From NCBI GenBank assembly GCA_016929205.1, contig JAFGJF010000412.1, forward strand, positions 1-45,139: a stretch of DNA of 45,139 nucleotides, in the 5' to 3' direction. Below the pieces are notes generated by a model. The model made no database searches. It was not told the origin of the DNA and was given only the letters and a program-made list of their open reading frames with translations. This DNA is from Anaerolineae bacterium (GTDB taxonomy: Bacteria > Chloroflexota > Anaerolineae > JAFGEY01). Position 1 is the first letter of the stretch. Each line of letters begins with the position of its first letter. This document shows, one piece after another, positions 32,064-40,904 of this stretch. A program made the position numbers and the translations under genes.

Positions 32064-32212
32064 CACAAGATCAAGAAGCGCCCAAACCACCTACCGTGGC
32101 ACTCGTCGTTTCAATCCTGCTTTTTGCAGGTATTTATTTGTGGGGATTCGTGATGGGCATCTCGGAAATGGCTCAAAAATCAGCCCCGGCGTCGCCCGGT
32201 ACAGCAGACTGA
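32060..32212 (+). CDS. 50-residue single-helix membrane peptide
   Basis: ATG at 32060 overlaps the response-regulator TGA (ATGA). The product starts MTQDQEAPKPPTVALVV, has one hydrophobic helix (about 13-33, with SILLFAGIYLWGF) and ends in a short polar tail. The coupled start and the tight fit before the GTG at 32223 support a real gene. The family is unknown. It could anchor or tune a neighbouring signalling protein. Confidence 0.6.
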   Translation: MTQDQEAPKPPTVALVVSILLFAGIYLWGFVMGISEMAQKSAPASPGTAD

Positions 32213-32222
32213 GGGATATACC

Positions 32223-34997
32223 GTGATCGACGGATTGCTCCCTGCTGCCTTGATTGGTCGAGACGACAGCCTCGCACGCTTTGCCGATCTCTGCCAACAG
32301 ATCCGGGATGGCCGAGTGGGCCATTTCTGGGTGACCGGGGAAGCTGGCTGTGGCAAGAGCGCCTTTCTGCAAACCTGCACCGGGCAAGCGCTTGAGGCTG
32401 GCTGGGAAGTCTTGCGCGGGCAATGCACCGAGGAAACGCGTGCCAATCCATACGGGCCGTTCCTCGATATGCTTGGCCTGTGTTTTGACAAGGCCGGCAA
32501 ACTGATCAACGACCGCAGCGTATACAGCATCGTTGATCAGATTTCGCTGGACGATGTGTTTGAGGCCATCGATGATATCCCCGGCGTCAAGTTTGTCGCC
32601 TTTGGGATCAAGGTTGGCCGGACGATCTTTGAGTCGCGCCGGGAACAAAGCACCGACGTATTGCTGAATCGAAATTTCGAGTTCATCTTGCAGGTGATCG
32701 AACAGATCGAGCGCAAACGCGACAAACCCATCCTGTTGGTCATCGACGACCTGCACCTGGCGAGCCCGACAACCCGGTCCCTGATCGAATACATTCTGAC
32801 CCGCAGCCAGGAGACACGACTGCTGGTTATGGCGGCCTGGGAAGCACAGACAGCGAGCCAGGCAAGCGAACTGTCCCGCAAGCTGTCGTCAAGCCTGTCT
32901 CAATCCGGCGCCAGCACACACCTTGCGCCGCTGTCCGAGGCCGACATGAGACACTTGATCTCACAGCACACCTCGGGCCCACTGCCCGAATCGCTCGTCG
33001 CCACATTCATCAAACTGAGCCGGGGACTGCCGCTCCTCTTGCTGGACAGCCTCCGACTGGTCGACGGCGAAAACGGCCAGGAATTTGCTCAAGCAAGCTG
33101 GGAACCGGACACGACACATTCGGCGCTTCAGATGTTGCTCGACCGCCAACTGGCACACATGACCGGCAGCCAGTATGCCCTGCTGGAATGTGCAGCGCGT
33201 TTCGGCCAATCTGTGCCGCTCGACGTGATCGCCGCCGCGCCAATGTGCGCCTATCTGGGGATGAGCGAGCGCCAACTGCTCTCCGAGATCGTCGACCTGG
33301 CCGATCTCGGCACGGTGCTGACCTGGGAGGACGATCGGGCCGTCTGTTTTCCCTCTTCTCTGGTTCGGCAATACGTGCGCGAACGTACCAGCCGGCCCCT
33401 GGTGCGCCGCGATCACCTGCGCATTGCCCAGGCATGGCGGGCCAGCGGCATCGAGATCCTGCCGGCACAGTTGGCCACACACTATCTCGCCGGCGGCGAT
33501 CCGGAACGGGCGCTCGAATTTGCGCTGCAGAGCGCCGGCGAACTCGCGCGCATCGCCGCCTATCCCGAAGCGGTCGAAAGCTACAAACTCGCCCTGGATG
33601 CGCTCACCCAACTGCCCGACCGTCACGAACGAATCGAGATGGAATACGATATTCTGCGGGCGATGAGTTTGAGCGCCGAACAGGCCGGAGACTGGGATGA
33701 AGCGTTGTCCCGGCTGCAGCAAGCCCTGGTTCTGAGAGATCAAGATGCCGGTCGCCAGGCCGACATCCACGCCAGCATCGGCTGGCTGCGCTTCCAACGC
33801 GGCGAGGTGCAGGCAGCCCTGGCGTCGCTCAACCACAGCGCCGAATTGTACGACGCACTGGACGACGTGCGCGGCAGCGCACACGTCGACTATTATCTTG
33901 GTATGTTGTACAGCCAGCAAAAAGAGTGGCAGCGGGCCGCCGCCTGCTTTGAGCAATACGTCGCGATCAGCGATCGATCTGGTTTCGACGAGGGACGCGC
34001 CTCGGCGACGATCGAGTTGGGCAACTTGCATCGCCTGCAATACCGCTGGACGCAGGCCGAACACTGTCTACAGCAAGGCATCGAACTGGCCCAATCCGAA
34101 AATGACTATGCCGTGCTCGCCCAGGGCTATCACTACCTGGGATTGTGTTATGCCTGGCAAAACAAACCCGAGTCGGTCGACATGCTCAACCGGGCGCTAG
34201 AGATCGTCGACACGCGAACCAAGCAACCGGCCCAGGCATCCCGCATTCAGAATACACTGGCTGAAACCCTGGTGCGCCAAAACCGCTGGCAAGAGGCGGA
34301 AGCGGCGTTTCACGCTTCGGCGCGCATCAAGGAGCGCCTCGGCGACAAGACCGGCCTGGCTATGACCTACGGCGGGTTGGGGCGGATGTATTCTCGTCAG
34401 TGGCGGTTTGAACCGGCAGCCGAACACCTGCAAAAAGACATCGATCTCCTGGCGCAAGAGTTTGAGGCCAATATTGCCTGGATCCAGCAATGGACCAACA
34501 TGATTGGCGAAATACGCCGCCTGCAAAAAAAAGTCGACCTGGCAGAAAAACGATTTGCCGACGCGTTGGTCCTGGCCGAACGCATCCCCGACGCCGACGT
34601 GCGCCAGCGTAGCCTGGGCTTTGTCCACTTGTTTCAGGCAAACCTGGCCCTCGACCGGGGCCAGATCGACCTCGCCGCAAACGAGTGTGAGTTGGCGCGG
34701 GATCTGTTGTCCGGCACGTGGGCCGAAGGAGAGCTGTACCGCACAACGGCGCGCCTGGCGCGCTTGAGCGGAGATCTGGCGCGGGCGCGCGACGACCTCG
34801 ACCGGGCCGTGGCCAAAGAGGAACAAGGCGAAGACATCGATCGTGCCCAGACCGCCCTCGAACAGGCACACTATTATCGCGCCGTGGGCGACAGCGCACA
34901 GATGAACACATGTCTGGAGCGGGTCATCGCGCTGGCCCAGAGACTGCAAAACGTTGAACTGGAAGAGCGAGCAAGAGCCATGACAAAGGATGTCTAA
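32223..34997 (+). CDS. Large AAA/STAND-type ATPase with TPR repeats
   Basis: The GTG start lies 10 bases after the small ORF. The 924-residue protein has an AAA_16-like N-terminal ATPase: a IGRDDSLARF lead-in, Walker A GEAGCGKS at 39-46 and Walker B ILLVIDDLHLAS near 160. A helical winged region follows to ~370, then about ten TPR-like helical repeats to the end (for example WDEALSRLQQALVLRDQD, WRFEPAAEHLQKDIDLL). This is the layout of MalT/AfsR-type signal ATPases, but no DNA-binding domain is present, so it probably works through protein contacts. The last 8 bases overlap the next gene. It is a hub candidate for the signalling island. Confidence 0.83.
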   Translation: MIDGLLPAALIGRDDSLARFADLCQQIRDGRVGHFWVTGEAGCGKSAFLQTCTGQALEAGWEVLRGQCTEETRANPYGPFLDMLGLCFDKAGKLINDRSVYSIVDQISLDDVFEAIDDIPGVKFVAFGIKVGRTIFESRREQSTDVLLNRNFEFILQVIEQIERKRDKPILLVIDDLHLASPTTRSLIEYILTRSQETRLLVMAAWEAQTASQASELSRKLSSSLSQSGASTHLAPLSEADMRHLISQHTSGPLPESLVATFIKLSRGLPLLLLDSLRLVDGENGQEFAQASWEPDTTHSALQMLLDRQLAHMTGSQYALLECAARFGQSVPLDVIAAAPMCAYLGMSERQLLSEIVDLADLGTVLTWEDDRAVCFPSSLVRQYVRERTSRPLVRRDHLRIAQAWRASGIEILPAQLATHYLAGGDPERALEFALQSAGELARIAAYPEAVESYKLALDALTQLPDRHERIEMEYDILRAMSLSAEQAGDWDEALSRLQQALVLRDQDAGRQADIHASIGWLRFQRGEVQAALASLNHSAELYDALDDVRGSAHVDYYLGMLYSQQKEWQRAAACFEQYVAISDRSGFDEGRASATIELGNLHRLQYRWTQAEHCLQQGIELAQSENDYAVLAQGYHYLGLCYAWQNKPESVDMLNRALEIVDTRTKQPAQASRIQNTLAETLVRQNRWQEAEAAFHASARIKERLGDKTGLAMTYGGLGRMYSRQWRFEPAAEHLQKDIDLLAQEFEANIAWIQQWTNMIGEIRRLQKKVDLAEKRFADALVLAERIPDADVRQRSLGFVHLFQANLALDRGQIDLAANECELARDLLSGTWAEGELYRTTARLARLSGDLARARDDLDRAVAKEEQGEDIDRAQTALEQAHYYRAVGDSAQMNTCLERVIALAQRLQNVELEERARAMTKDV

Positions 34998-36996
34998 AAA
35001 GGATGCCATGAACGTCAAAGCCGAGATCCTGTACCAATATCCGTATCCAATCGCCCTCACTTATCACAATGCCGATAACGCGCGAGAGGCGGTGGGCGCA
35101 CACGACCAGCGCATCAGGCTGTTCGAAGTCACGTTGAAATTCCTGTCATCGATCGCCGTTGCCCAGTACCTGAACGATAAACTGGAAGATCCGCTCGTCA
35201 AACGCACGTTACAAGGCCTGTTCAGGCCCTCCTTGGGGCAGTGGAATGGTTTTTTGCGCGAGGTGCTGAGCGCATACCAGCGGGCCAACCGCCAGACCGA
35301 GATGCTGATCGAAGACCTGTCCGATGCCTATAACAAAAAGCGCCGGGACCGCCCGGCGATGGCCGACGCGTATAATCTGATCGTCAATTACACGCAAAAC
35401 CGCCACGACAGCGCGACGACGTCGCTGTCCGTTCGCCAGTTCTGTGATGTGCTGATCAACTATCGCAACAAGACCATCGGCCACGGAGCAATCACTCGCT
35501 ACCACTGCGAGCAAATGAACGATCCCCTGTTTGCGGCTATGGAGGAAATGCTGGGCCAACTGAGCTTTCTACAGGAATACCGGCTGGTGTATGTCGAAGA
35601 AGTGCGCGTGCGGCGCGGCAACTATACCCACGAACTGGTCAGTTTTATGGGCAGCACACCGCCCTCGCGGCTCAAAGAAGCATACATCACCGCCAACAAG
35701 GACGAGTACCGGGTGGAAGAGCAGCTTTATCTGTGCAAACGCGGCGAAAACGTGCCCGTTTTGAGCCTGCACCCGCTGGTCATCGCCTGGCAAAACGACG
35801 TGCTCTTTTTGAACGAAAGCGAGCGCGATCGAGACATCGAGTATCTGAGCTACCAGAGCGGGCAGATCAAACGGCCGGATCGCCTGCTAGAAGACTTTAA
35901 GGATATTGTCGGCTCGGTCATCGCCAGGGACAGCACCGAGCCATCCTTCGACCGCCTGCGTCAAGACGTGATCGACGACGAGCAGGCACCACCGACGTCC
36001 TATGAAAGAGGGTGTGAACTCTTTGACGACGAAAACTGGGCCGCCGCCATTCCGCTGCTTGAACAGGTCGGAAACGACGATCCGCAGTTCGATGACGCCC
36101 AGATCAAGCTGGCCGAGGCCAAGAAACACCAGGATTTGCTGCAGCGCTACAACCGCGCCCAGCAGTGGATGGAACAACAAAGCCTGGATCAGGCCCAGGC
36201 CATCCTCACCGGGCTGGAAAACGAGGCCCCGGGCTATCGAGACGTGCGCGCCCTGTTGGGCACGATCCAGATGGAAAAGGCAGAACGGCAAAACTTGCAG
36301 CGGCTGTACGACCAGGCACAAGAGGCATTGAACGCCCAGCAGTGGGATCGGGCTTACGATCTGCTTGGCCGCCTGCATGGAATGCGCATCGACTTTAGAG
36401 ACGTAGACGCCCTGTTTGCCGCCCAAAAGCGCCTTTACGACCTCTACAACCAGGGCCTGGAATCCATGTCGGAACGGCACTGGGCTGAAGCCCAGACGAC
36501 GCTGCGCCAGATCGAGGTCTTGGAACCGGCCTATAAAAACGTCCAGGCGCTCTTGCAGCGAACCGATCGCGAACTCGAGAGCGAGGCCCAGATGGCAAGG
36601 TCCTACAGCCAGGCCAAGGCCCACATAGCCCTGGAAGAGTGGGAACAAGCGCTCGAATGCTTGGATCAGGTCGACGATCAACTGGACGGCTATCGCGACG
36701 TGAACGACCTGATCGCATCGGTCCAGAACAAAATACTTGTCGAGTGTCCTCGCTGTGGTACGCTCACCCCGATGGGCCACAAGTTCTGTGGCAAGTGTGG
36801 GGCGGCCATCCAAACCTGGCTTTGCTGGCGCTGCCAGACACCGGTGCCCGTTGGGCGTAAATTCTGCGGCCTGTGCGGCGCGCCGAGAGAAAAACCGGCA
36901 GATCCCACCGTATCCTGTCCCCAATGTGGACACAGCAATCCGGCACGGCGCAAATTCTGCGGCCAGTGCGGTTTTATATTACAAAAAGAGAGGTAG
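34990..36996 (+). CDS. HEPN-like, TPR-like and triple zinc-ribbon protein
   Basis: The 668-residue protein has three parts. Residues 1-320 form a helical domain carrying RNKTIGH (R159 to H165), which fits the R-x4-6-H motif of HEPN RNases, inside a family context of FLREVLSAYQR and DVLINYRNKTIGHG. Residues ~330-595 are TPR-like repeats with a recurring W-x2-A...L...P-x-Y/F-x-D/N-V pattern. Residues ~598-665 hold three zinc ribbons (CPRCG/FCGKCG, CWRCQ/FCGLCG, CPQCG/FCGQCG), like DZANK domains. RNase activity is only suggested by the motif; the domain could also be a structural HEPN relative. It overlaps the ATPase gene by 8 bases and precedes another zinc-ribbon gene by 3 bases. Confidence 0.78.
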   Translation: MSKKDAMNVKAEILYQYPYPIALTYHNADNAREAVGAHDQRIRLFEVTLKFLSSIAVAQYLNDKLEDPLVKRTLQGLFRPSLGQWNGFLREVLSAYQRANRQTEMLIEDLSDAYNKKRRDRPAMADAYNLIVNYTQNRHDSATTSLSVRQFCDVLINYRNKTIGHGAITRYHCEQMNDPLFAAMEEMLGQLSFLQEYRLVYVEEVRVRRGNYTHELVSFMGSTPPSRLKEAYITANKDEYRVEEQLYLCKRGENVPVLSLHPLVIAWQNDVLFLNESERDRDIEYLSYQSGQIKRPDRLLEDFKDIVGSVIARDSTEPSFDRLRQDVIDDEQAPPTSYERGCELFDDENWAAAIPLLEQVGNDDPQFDDAQIKLAEAKKHQDLLQRYNRAQQWMEQQSLDQAQAILTGLENEAPGYRDVRALLGTIQMEKAERQNLQRLYDQAQEALNAQQWDRAYDLLGRLHGMRIDFRDVDALFAAQKRLYDLYNQGLESMSERHWAEAQTTLRQIEVLEPAYKNVQALLQRTDRELESEAQMARSYSQAKAHIALEEWEQALECLDQVDDQLDGYRDVNDLIASVQNKILVECPRCGTLTPMGHKFCGKCGAAIQTWLCWRCQTPVPVGRKFCGLCGAPREKPADPTVSCPQCGHSNPARRKFCGQCGFILQKER

Positions 36997-36999
36997 ACT

Positions 37000-37992
37000 A
37001 TGCGTTGTTCAAATTGTGCATCCGAAATCCCGGCAGGCGAGCAGTTTTGTCCTCAATGCGGCGTGCCGGTAGGCGAAATCCAAAAATGCCCCCACTGTGG
37101 GGCGACGTTGCTGCCCGGTGAGCGATTTTGTGGCGAATGCGGTCACGATGTCACCCAGGCCGCGCCATCTCTTGTCTATGACTCACCCGTCGCCGGAACG
37201 CTGCCCCAGTCGCCGGCCAAAAAACGGTCTCCCTGGACGTGGATCCTGGTGGTCGTCGCGGCCCTGGTGCTCCTGGGATGCCTGGTTCTGTGCAGCATCT
37301 TTGTCATCGTGCCGGCCTTACTGCCCACGCCGACGCCGGCCAATACCCCGACGCCGATCCATACCTCAACGGCCACGCCCAGCCCCACGCCAACGGCGAC
37401 GTTCACCCCTTCGCCCACGCCGACGCCGAGCATCACTGCCGGCGATCTGATCTACCAGGTGGATTTTAGCGATCCCGGAGACGAGTGGGAGATAAGCGAA
37501 TCGGCCGACACCATCTATATGATCGAGAATGAGGCCTACTCGATCGAAGTCCTGAAAGAGAATTGGATGGCCTGGAACAAAATCGGCCAGGACGTTGGCG
37601 ATTTTATCCTCGAGTTCGATGCCGCCCTGGTCGAAGGCGACAAATACAATGCCTATGGCGCTTTGTTCGCCTACCAGGATTCGGACAATCGTTACGAACT
37701 GGACATCAATGGCAACAGCAGTTTCACATTTGGCAAAAAAGTGGACGGCGAATGGACCGAGCTCGTCGGCTGGACGCCCTCCGACGCGATCAAGGGCACC
37801 GGGCTGGTGAATCACATCCGGTTGATCGGCTACCAGGGCACGTACACGCTGTACGTCAACGACCAGTTCGTCTATGAATTCAGCGACGACGATCTGTCCG
37901 AGGGACAGACCGTGCCCGTGGTCACGGCATATAGCAATCCGCCCGCCCGGGCCACGTTTGACAACTGGACCATCTGGCAAGCTGTCAAATAA
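37000..37992 (+). CDS. Zinc-ribbon membrane sensor with outer lectin-like domain
   Basis: The 330-residue protein starts with two short zinc ribbons (CSNC...FCPQCG at 3-22 and CPHC...FCGECG at 30-47), then a membrane helix at about 80-105 and a Thr/Pro linker. A ~180-residue beta-sandwich follows at the C-terminus (VDFSDPGDEWEI, FILEFDAALVEG, NHIRLIGYQGTYTLYVN). This sandwich resembles LamG/DUF1080-like sugar-binding folds. Zinc ribbons inside and a sandwich outside suggest a receptor that senses a surface ligand. GAGAGG precedes the ATG at 37000, three bases after the upstream stop. It ends before the promoter of the first kinase. Confidence 0.8.
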   Translation: MRCSNCASEIPAGEQFCPQCGVPVGEIQKCPHCGATLLPGERFCGECGHDVTQAAPSLVYDSPVAGTLPQSPAKKRSPWTWILVVVAALVLLGCLVLCSIFVIVPALLPTPTPANTPTPIHTSTATPSPTPTATFTPSPTPTPSITAGDLIYQVDFSDPGDEWEISESADTIYMIENEAYSIEVLKENWMAWNKIGQDVGDFILEFDAALVEGDKYNAYGALFAYQDSDNRYELDINGNSSFTFGKKVDGEWTELVGWTPSDAIKGTGLVNHIRLIGYQGTYTLYVNDQFVYEFSDDDLSEGQTVPVVTAYSNPPARATFDNWTIWQAVK

Positions 37993-37993
37993 T

Positions 37994-38021
37994 TTGCCTT
38001 CTGGCAGTGTCGTGCTATACT
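37994..38021 (+). promoter_or_regulatory. Promoter of the first kinase gene
   Basis: TTGCCT (37994-37999), 16 bases, then TATACT (38016-38021) with an upstream TGC (extended -10). It starts 2 bases after the stop of the sensor gene. The leader of ~160 bases contains two hairpins. Confidence 0.55.
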
Positions 38022-38030
38022 TGATTATGG

Positions 38031-38058
38031 GGCGCGATCCACATGGATGGATCGCGCC
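38031..38058 (+). promoter_or_regulatory. First leader hairpin before the kinase gene
   Basis: Perfect 11-base arms GGCGCGATCCA and TGGATCGCGCC around a 6-base centre, starting at the 5' end of the predicted transcript. It may protect the mRNA or bind a regulator. No T-run follows. Confidence 0.55.
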
Positions 38059-38112
38059 GCTGGTCCGTAAAACGGTAAAACCCGATCCGGTGGTGCATCG
38101 GGAAGCGAAACT

Positions 38113-38135
38113 GGGCTTGCTCGGACCGCAAGCCC
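38113..38135 (+). promoter_or_regulatory. Second leader hairpin before the kinase gene
   Basis: GGGCTTGC - TCGGACC - GCAAGCCC is perfect and followed by GGTTTCCTGGTTTT, a weakly T-rich stretch. With the first hairpin it could be an attenuator. Confidence 0.45.
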
Positions 38136-38187
38136 GGTTTCCTGGTTTTCATCAAACGATCGTTCTAACAACAGGCTGAGAATTCGA

Positions 38188-40737
38188 ATGGATCTAGTCG
38201 GCAAAACACTGGGACAATTTGAAATCGTCCAGGCATTGGGACAGGGCGGCATGGGCACGGTTTACAAGGCCTACCAGCCCAATTTGCAGCGCCACGTCGC
38301 GCTCAAGGTGCTCTTTCCAGAGCTTGGCCGAGATATCGATCTGGTCAAGCGCTTTTTGCGCGAGGCTCGCTCGGCAGCCGCGATCCACCACCCCAATGTG
38401 GTGCGCATCTTTGACGTCGACAGCGAGGACGACGTTCACTTTATCGTGATGGAATACCTGGAAGGTGAGACACTGTCCGAGTTGCTGAAACCGGGGCGCG
38501 GCCTGTCGATCGAACGCACCCTGCACGTCATCGACCAGATCGCCAACGCCCTGGACTATGCCCACAGCAAAGGGTTTATCCACCGCGACATCAAGCCCAG
38601 CAACATTATGGTCAACGCGCAGGAAAACGACCGCGTGACCTTGATGGACTTTGGCCTGGTACAGACCCGGGACGGGAGCAAACTCACCCGCACGGGCATC
38701 ATTGTTGGCACGCCGGATTACATGTCTCCCGAACAGGCCAAGGGCGACGTGATCGATCACCGCACCGACATCTATTCCCTCGGTGTCACTGTGTACCACA
38801 TGCTTACCGGAAGCGTGCCTTTTCCCAAACCCACGCCGCACTCAATTCTGGTGGCCCATATTATGGAGAACCCGCCCGAGATGCCGTTCCCCGACCATCC
38901 CTCGCTGCCGGCCATCCAGGCCGTCGTCCACAAGGCGATGTCCAAAGAACCGCGCCAGCGATACGAATGGGCCGGAGACCTGGCCTACGATCTGCACACG
39001 GCGGTCGTAACGCCCGAACGCATTGCCCCCCTCGCCGGTATGGACGTGGGATCAGAACAGGTACCCTTGGCGCCGGTGGCATCCAATCAACCTCTCACGC
39101 CGCCGGCAGGTGCGATGCGGCGTGGTGGTCTGATCAACACGCCGCCGCCGATGCCGTCAGCCGCCGCCGATGCCCCGGGCCGCGCCATCCCGCCGCCGAT
39201 CATCAAAACCGTCCCGGCGCGCAAGCGCAGCTGGGGATGCCTGGTTGGAATGGCCCTGCTGGTCGCCCTGGCTGCCGCCACCATTGCCCTCTGGCCGACG
39301 CTCGGGCCGCAGGTCATCGCCCTGCTCACACCGCCCAGCCCGGCGCTTGTCATCCACCGCTTTGACGTCAGCCCGTCCGAGATCATCCAGGGCGAAAGTG
39401 TGACCATCCAGTGGGAAGTGTCGGGCGCCAGTTTCGTCGTCATCGGGCCCGGCATCGAGGATAACGCTTTGCCCAGCGGCAGCATACAGCACAAACCGGC
39501 CGAGGACACGACCTACGAGTTGATCTTGCCCAATGGCGCGCGCAAGGTCAAATTCGTCACCGTCAAACCGGCCCCCACCGCACCCCAGATCGTCTTTTTT
39601 GAGGTTGTGCCGCAGCAGGCCGTTCGCGGCACCGAGGTCGAGCTGTCGTGGCGCATCGAAGGTGAGGTCACCGACGTCGAAATCAGCGCCAATTTTCAGA
39701 CCATGTCGGCCCTGCCGGCCGAAGGCAAGCTGTCCGTGCGTGTCGACCAAAAGACGATGTTCATTCTGACCGCCTATCATGGCGAGATGCGCACCAGCGA
39801 GCCGATCGAGCTCCAGGTCATCGACCCTACCCCTACGGCGACGCCGACGCTCACCCAGACGCCAACTCAGACCCCAACCGTCACGCCCACACCCACCGTC
39901 ACCCCGACGCCGACACCGACGCCGATGACGACCCCCGATCCGGGCGACACGATCGCCTGGCCGGCGGATGGCAGCACCATCGTTTACGTGCCTGCGGCTC
40001 GAGCGCCGGGCAGCCAGGGATCGAGCGCAGCGTCTGCCACAATCGACGCCTTTTGGATCGACCGCACAGAAGTGACCAATGCTCAGTTTAGCGTCTTTGT
40101 GGAACAGACCGGACACGTCACTCGTCCCGAAGAATTGAAGCGGGGCTGGCGGTGGACGCCGCAGGCGATCGTCCAGATGTGGAGCTGGTTCTGGTATTCA
40201 CCGCGTGGCAGGGGAACGTCGATCGACGGTCTCGACGATTACCCGGTGATCCTGGTCAGTTGGGACGATGCGGCGGCGTATTGCGAGTGGGCGGGAAAAC
40301 GGCTGCCGACCGAGGCAGAATGGGAGCTGGCCGCGCGCGGCACGGACGGCCGGACCTATCCCTGGGGCGATAAAGCGCCCTCTGGCGCCTACATGAACTA
40401 TTGTGACGCACAATGCGAATGGGGCGCACGCGGCGACGACGATGGCTACGCGCGAACCGCGCCCGTGTGCCAGTATCCGCAGGGCAACAGCCCCTACGGC
40501 CTGTGCGACATGGCCGGAAACGTGTGGGAATGGGTGCAAGAGTGGGATGTGCCCAACAAGAAACGCGTGATCCGGGGCGGTGCCTGGTCGCACCCCGCCG
40601 GGGACGCCGATCCATCGATCCGGGTCAGCTATGAATACAACGGCGCGATGGACGTGCTCGGTTTTCGCTGCGCGCTCGACGCCGATTTTGCAATCGTCAA
40701 GGGACGGGATGGATCGATTCGTTTCCAAACACCCTAA
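38188..40737 (+). CDS. Membrane Ser/Thr protein kinase with outer SUMF1/FGE-type domain
   Basis: The 849-residue kinase has a complete Hanks-type domain (1-275): GQGGMGTVYKA loop, ALKVL lysine, HRDIKPSN catalytic loop, DFGL and GTPDYMSPEQ. A Pro-rich segment follows, one membrane helix at about 350-370, two Ig-like beta domains (about 390-545), a Thr/Pro linker and a C-terminal SUMF1/FGE-sulfatase-type domain (about 590-840: WIDRTEVTNAQF, RLPTEAEWELAARG, MAGNVWEWVQEW, RGGAWSHP). FGE-like domains in this setting are often non-catalytic ligand or peptide binders. The kinase probably phosphorylates cytoplasmic proteins when the outer domain senses a ligand. It is the first of two tandem paralogues. 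Confidence 0.93.
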   Translation: MDLVGKTLGQFEIVQALGQGGMGTVYKAYQPNLQRHVALKVLFPELGRDIDLVKRFLREARSAAAIHHPNVVRIFDVDSEDDVHFIVMEYLEGETLSELLKPGRGLSIERTLHVIDQIANALDYAHSKGFIHRDIKPSNIMVNAQENDRVTLMDFGLVQTRDGSKLTRTGIIVGTPDYMSPEQAKGDVIDHRTDIYSLGVTVYHMLTGSVPFPKPTPHSILVAHIMENPPEMPFPDHPSLPAIQAVVHKAMSKEPRQRYEWAGDLAYDLHTAVVTPERIAPLAGMDVGSEQVPLAPVASNQPLTPPAGAMRRGGLINTPPPMPSAAADAPGRAIPPPIIKTVPARKRSWGCLVGMALLVALAAATIALWPTLGPQVIALLTPPSPALVIHRFDVSPSEIIQGESVTIQWEVSGASFVVIGPGIEDNALPSGSIQHKPAEDTTYELILPNGARKVKFVTVKPAPTAPQIVFFEVVPQQAVRGTEVELSWRIEGEVTDVEISANFQTMSALPAEGKLSVRVDQKTMFILTAYHGEMRTSEPIELQVIDPTPTATPTLTQTPTQTPTVTPTPTVTPTPTPTPMTTPDPGDTIAWPADGSTIVYVPAARAPGSQGSSAASATIDAFWIDRTEVTNAQFSVFVEQTGHVTRPEELKRGWRWTPQAIVQMWSWFWYSPRGRGTSIDGLDDYPVILVSWDDAAAYCEWAGKRLPTEAEWELAARGTDGRTYPWGDKAPSGAYMNYCDAQCEWGARGDDDGYARTAPVCQYPQGNSPYGLCDMAGNVWEWVQEWDVPNKKRVIRGGAWSHPAGDADPSIRVSYEYNGAMDVLGFRCALDADFAIVKGRDGSIRFQTP

Positions 40738-40825
40738 ACACCGTCCCAAGACCGGCTCTGGAGCCAAAGCTCTGGTAGGGCGCGTTTCCATACGTGCCGA
40801 TTTTCATCACACAACCGGGGGGGGC

Positions 40826-40839
40826 CGGGATCGATCCCG
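40826..40839. repeat. Palindrome between the two kinases
   Basis: CGGGATCGATCCCG follows a GGGGGGGG run in the 167-base gap. No good terminator or promoter is visible (a weak TTGAGC-18-TAGAGT at 40860-40889 lies too close to the start). The second kinase may depend on read-through. Confidence 0.3.
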
Positions 40840-40904
40840 ACAATGACGGGCTCAGACATTTGAGCGATCAAGGTTTGGGCCAGTAGAGTAGAAAGGTTCT
40901 CACC

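Noticed and set aside
32961..34064. 367-codon minus-strand frame opposite the ATPase-TPR gene
   Set aside because: Antisense shadow with no start signal or recognisable domain.
38194..38841. Minus-strand frame opposite the kinase domain
   Set aside because: The plus strand encodes an intact kinase here; the frame is a shadow, repeated in the paralogue at 40926-41477.
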